NCBI GenBank assembly: GCA_023897205.1
Contig: JAHWDD010000008.1
Location: 2,294,001 to 2,358,000 of the forward strand
Source of the DNA: Exophiala sp. HKRS030
Taxonomy: Eukaryota > Ascomycota > Eurotiomycetes > Chaetothyriales > Herpotrichiellaceae
Length of the DNA: 64,000 nt
Reading direction: 5' to 3'
Part shown: one piece after another, positions 61,873 through 64,000 of the stretch
How positions within the stretch are numbered: the stretch's first letter is position 1
How the letters are laid out: each line of letters opens with the position of its first letter
The notes under the pieces: generated by a model
Databases searched by the model: none
What the model saw: only the letters and a program-made list of their open reading frames with translations
Told to the model about the DNA's origin: nothing
Made by a program: the position numbers and the translations under genes

Positions 61873-62734
61873 TCATATCCGCACATGACTTCCTTCCCTC
61901 TGTACAACCTTGACAAGGCTCTTGTATGTCTCCTCCCAGCTCTCCCCGTCATCCTTGTCCCCAGCATCGCCTTTCTTGCCATCCTTCTTCTTGCCTACAT
62001 CACGACTCACCATAACCACCGATGTCGGCCGCTTGGTCTGACCCGCGGTGCCAAGCTCTGCTCGCGAAGTGACATAAATATATGGGATGGCATGGTCCTC
62101 GGCGAGGACAGGAATGTGGCTGATGACGTCCATGGGAGAGATGTCTGCGGCAAGGATGACCACGCCGATGGGGAGAGGGTCTGAGAGGCTGCCAGTGGGA
62201 GACTTGCGAAGAGCCTTCACAACTTCCTTGACGCCACGTTTGAGCGTTCGCTGAGCAGCAGCTGCGATTCTAGTTAGTTTCTTTGCAATTCTTCCAAATA
62301 TCCATACGTAAGATATGACACGAACCTTTCTTCACACTCTTGAAAACCTTCTTAGCCACCTTATCATCGGCTAGAGGGTTTGCAAACGGTACCAGAGCCC
62401 CAACAGGTCTGGCTGAAGGAGCAGTCTTCTCTGGTTTGGCTGTTGTATCCTTCTCGTCCTCGGACGAGGCATCGTTCTCGGCATCCTTGACCTCGACATC
62501 ACCGTCTTCGTCTTCTTCACTGTCGTCACTCTCATCCTTGGTAGCCTTCTTGCCCTTTTTGCCCTCGATCTCGTTCAGCGCCTTCTCGGCGAGGACTTTG
62601 CGTTTCTCTTTCTTGTCCTTCTTGTCCGTCTTTGGTTTCTTGACTCCAGCATCTTCTTTTGTGGCTTTCTTCTCAGCTTTCCGCGCCGCCTTGCGCTCCT
62701 CTTTGGAAAGCTTCACCTCCTTCTCTTTCGCCAT
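61873..62734 (-). CDS. nhp2: H/ACA ribonucleoprotein subunit Nhp2
   Basis: L7Ae-fold protein of box H/ACA snoRNPs, needed for rRNA pseudouridylation; nucleolar. Two exons: 62734-62326 and 62261-61873 (intron 64 nt with an unusual GTTCGT donor), 265 residues, no frame defect. The N-terminal about 110 residues are a Lys/Glu/Asp-rich extension. The L7Ae core follows: TLKRGVKEVVKALRKS, GVVILAADISPMDVISHIP and AIPYIYVTSRAELG. Splicing joins SVKK to AAAQRTLKRG as expected. The core is normal, but the whole protein is longer than yeast Nhp2 (156 residues) because of the charged extension and a Lys/Asp-rich insert near the C-terminus. Confidence 0.93.
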
Positions 62735-63405
62735 TGCGACAGTTTTTCTGTAAGGGGAGCCCGGTTTGGTGGACTGTTGTAATGGTTTTATCGCGTCGCC
62801 TTAAGAGCCGTGTTGTTCCTGACCAAGGCCCCGCTTGTCTGGGTGCAATGTACTGCTGAGATTAAGAAAGGCTCACGACGATTGTCCTAGTGGATCAATG
62901 CGTCTTTCGACTGCTAATGTGACAAAGGCTGAGTCGACCGATATACTGTGTTATTGGGATTGTCCACCAGGAAAAAAAAGGTCGTTCTCCGCACTTTGGG
63001 AAAAAGATGCGTGCAACGAAAAACCGTCCTTAGTGGTAGCTCGAAATTTTGGAGGAGACACCTGCGCTAACCATTTTGGGACGCAACAGTCTTCCGTAGA
63101 CTGTGTATGTATGGAAGCAAGTCAGCATTACCATCTCAGCAAGACGAAATAATGTTGCACAGCCAAAACTTGGACTCATCACTTCAATTACAGCCATTAT
63201 CTTTGACAATATCCAAGGAGGAGCACTATGCCGTAGCTTCCCAATGTGGACATTCATCGCGCATGTAGACCAGGAAATTCGAACAGTCAACAACCGAACA
63301 TTGAAATTCTGTCTGTGTTATCCTAGTAGACAACCCATAGCGTTCCAAGAGAAAGAAACTTGTTTCATCCAGCTGGTGCCACAGTCAGAAAATGCTTCTG
63401 TGTCA
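62735..63405. other. Intergenic region, Nhp2 promoter
   Basis: About 670 bp between two minus-strand genes. No gene recognised. A 105-codon plus-strand frame (62835-63152) has no family resemblance. Confidence 0.45.
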
Positions 63406-64000
63406 TCATGACTGCCCATCTCCCACACGTCTCACATCAAAAGACCCTTTCCTTGCCTGCTCCGGCAATTCTGAGACTCCTGCCCGATCATTAGGACCAG
63501 GAGCGTTTTCCTCTCTTCCACGATCGAAAGATCTACCTCTTGGGGCAAAATGCTCTTGAGCGAAAGCAGAGAGGCTACTGCGCGATGCCCCATGCTCTGT
63601 TCGTGGCGGGCTTTTTGCTCGATCCTTTTCTGCTTGCCTTTCCTCCTTCGTCTGTGACATTTTGGCTTTCCATTTCCCAAATAGACCCTTCTTTTCCGTG
63701 TCCGCATTGGCTTCCTTCTGAGCATCTCCCGAGTCATTGCTAGATTGACCTATCAAGGATTGTTGAGCTGCTAAACCCTCCCCATAAATCGACGCAGATT
63801 GAGTCTGTTGAGAGTCGCCTGTGAAGCTTTTCCTTGGTCGATGAGCACTTCCTAACGAGCTGTTGCTGCCGCGAGCACCTGGGTTCTGCCCGATCGGCGG
63901 AGGAGGTGCCAAGGGAGAATTGTCAGTCTTCTTAGCGGACGACGAGAATCTCCAGCGACGACGGTTCTTGTCCTTCTCCTCGGGCTTGGAGTCATCTAAA
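63406..64000 (-). CDS. Unidentified Ser-rich protein, C-terminal part (runs off the window)
   Basis: The reading frame is open from the right window edge (63999 leftwards) to the stop at 63406, about 198 codons. Composition is Ser-, Gly-, Arg- and Pro-rich and looks disordered. Visible segments include a basic patch (KNRRRWRFSSSAKK), APPPPIGQNPGARG, a Lys-rich helix (GLFGKWKAKMSQTKEERQ) and HFAPRGRSFDRGREENAPG. I do not recognise a family; the functional domains probably lie outside the window. Confidence 0.65.
   Translation of the reverse strand, partial: LDDSKPEEKDKNRRRWRFSSSAKKTDNSPLAPPPPIGQNPGARGSNSSLGSAHRPRKSFTGDSQQTQSASIYGEGLAAQQSLIGQSSNDSGDAQKEANADTEKKGLFGKWKAKMSQTKEERQAEKDRAKSPPRTEHGASRSSLSAFAQEHFAPRGRSFDRGREENAPGPNDRAGVSELPEQARKGSFDVRRVGDGQS

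Overview
This window looks like nuclear chromosomal DNA of a filamentous ascomycete (Pezizomycotina, most likely Eurotiomycetes-like). The reasons are: conserved single-copy fungal housekeeping genes; short introns (mostly 43-97 nt) with GTAAGT/GTGAGT donors, CTAAC/CTGAC-like branch sites and CAG/TAG acceptors; C/T-rich leaders before start codons; and many copies of an intergenic TACTCCGTA/TACGGAGTA motif. I see no bacterial features, no CRISPR array, no rRNA or tRNA gene and no intact transposon. Sixteen protein genes can be supported, with gaps of up to 5 kb between them.

Layout, left to right: CLASP/Stu1 microtubule protein (+, 187-3133, N-terminus probably off the window); LIM-RhoGAP of the Rga type (+, 7234-11173); exocyst subunit Sec3 (+, 12089-16694); Apd1/sucrase-ferredoxin-like protein (+, 17858-19291); SART-1/Snu66 spliceosomal protein (+, 22520-24522); mitochondrial aspartate aminotransferase (+, 25598-27024); HPt phosphorelay protein Ypd1 (+, 32355-32923); four-finger C2H2 protein (-, 38054-39614); cytochrome P450 (-, 43231-45064); short-chain dehydrogenase (-, 46114-47139); Tim21 (+, 48386-49323); CCCH/CUE-like/SMR protein (-, 50208-52482); Tvp38 (+, 54752-55933); CorA-like membrane protein (-, 56668-60158); Nhp2 (-, 61873-62734); and the C-terminal part of an unidentified Ser-rich protein (-, 63406 to the right edge).

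The functions are mostly unrelated housekeeping roles. Two neighbours share a theme: Rga-type RhoGAP and Sec3 both act in Rho-dependent polarised growth and lie side by side on the same strand. The adjacent P450 and dehydrogenase could be a small oxidative pair, but no synthase gene is near.

The main oddity is technical or evolutionary. Seven genes carry frame breaks, ten in all. Each moves the reading frame as one missing base would, and nine of the ten can be placed in a run of 3-5 C or G. Adding one base at each place makes every affected gene a multiple of three with its expected family sequence on both sides. This looks like systematic under-calling of G/C runs in the assembly rather than decay. 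Other points of interest are an 8-nt microexon in the CorA-like gene, two in-frame stop-free introns that would disrupt a zinc finger and a membrane helix if retained, the dispersed palindromic motif, and four G-quadruplex-type tracts.
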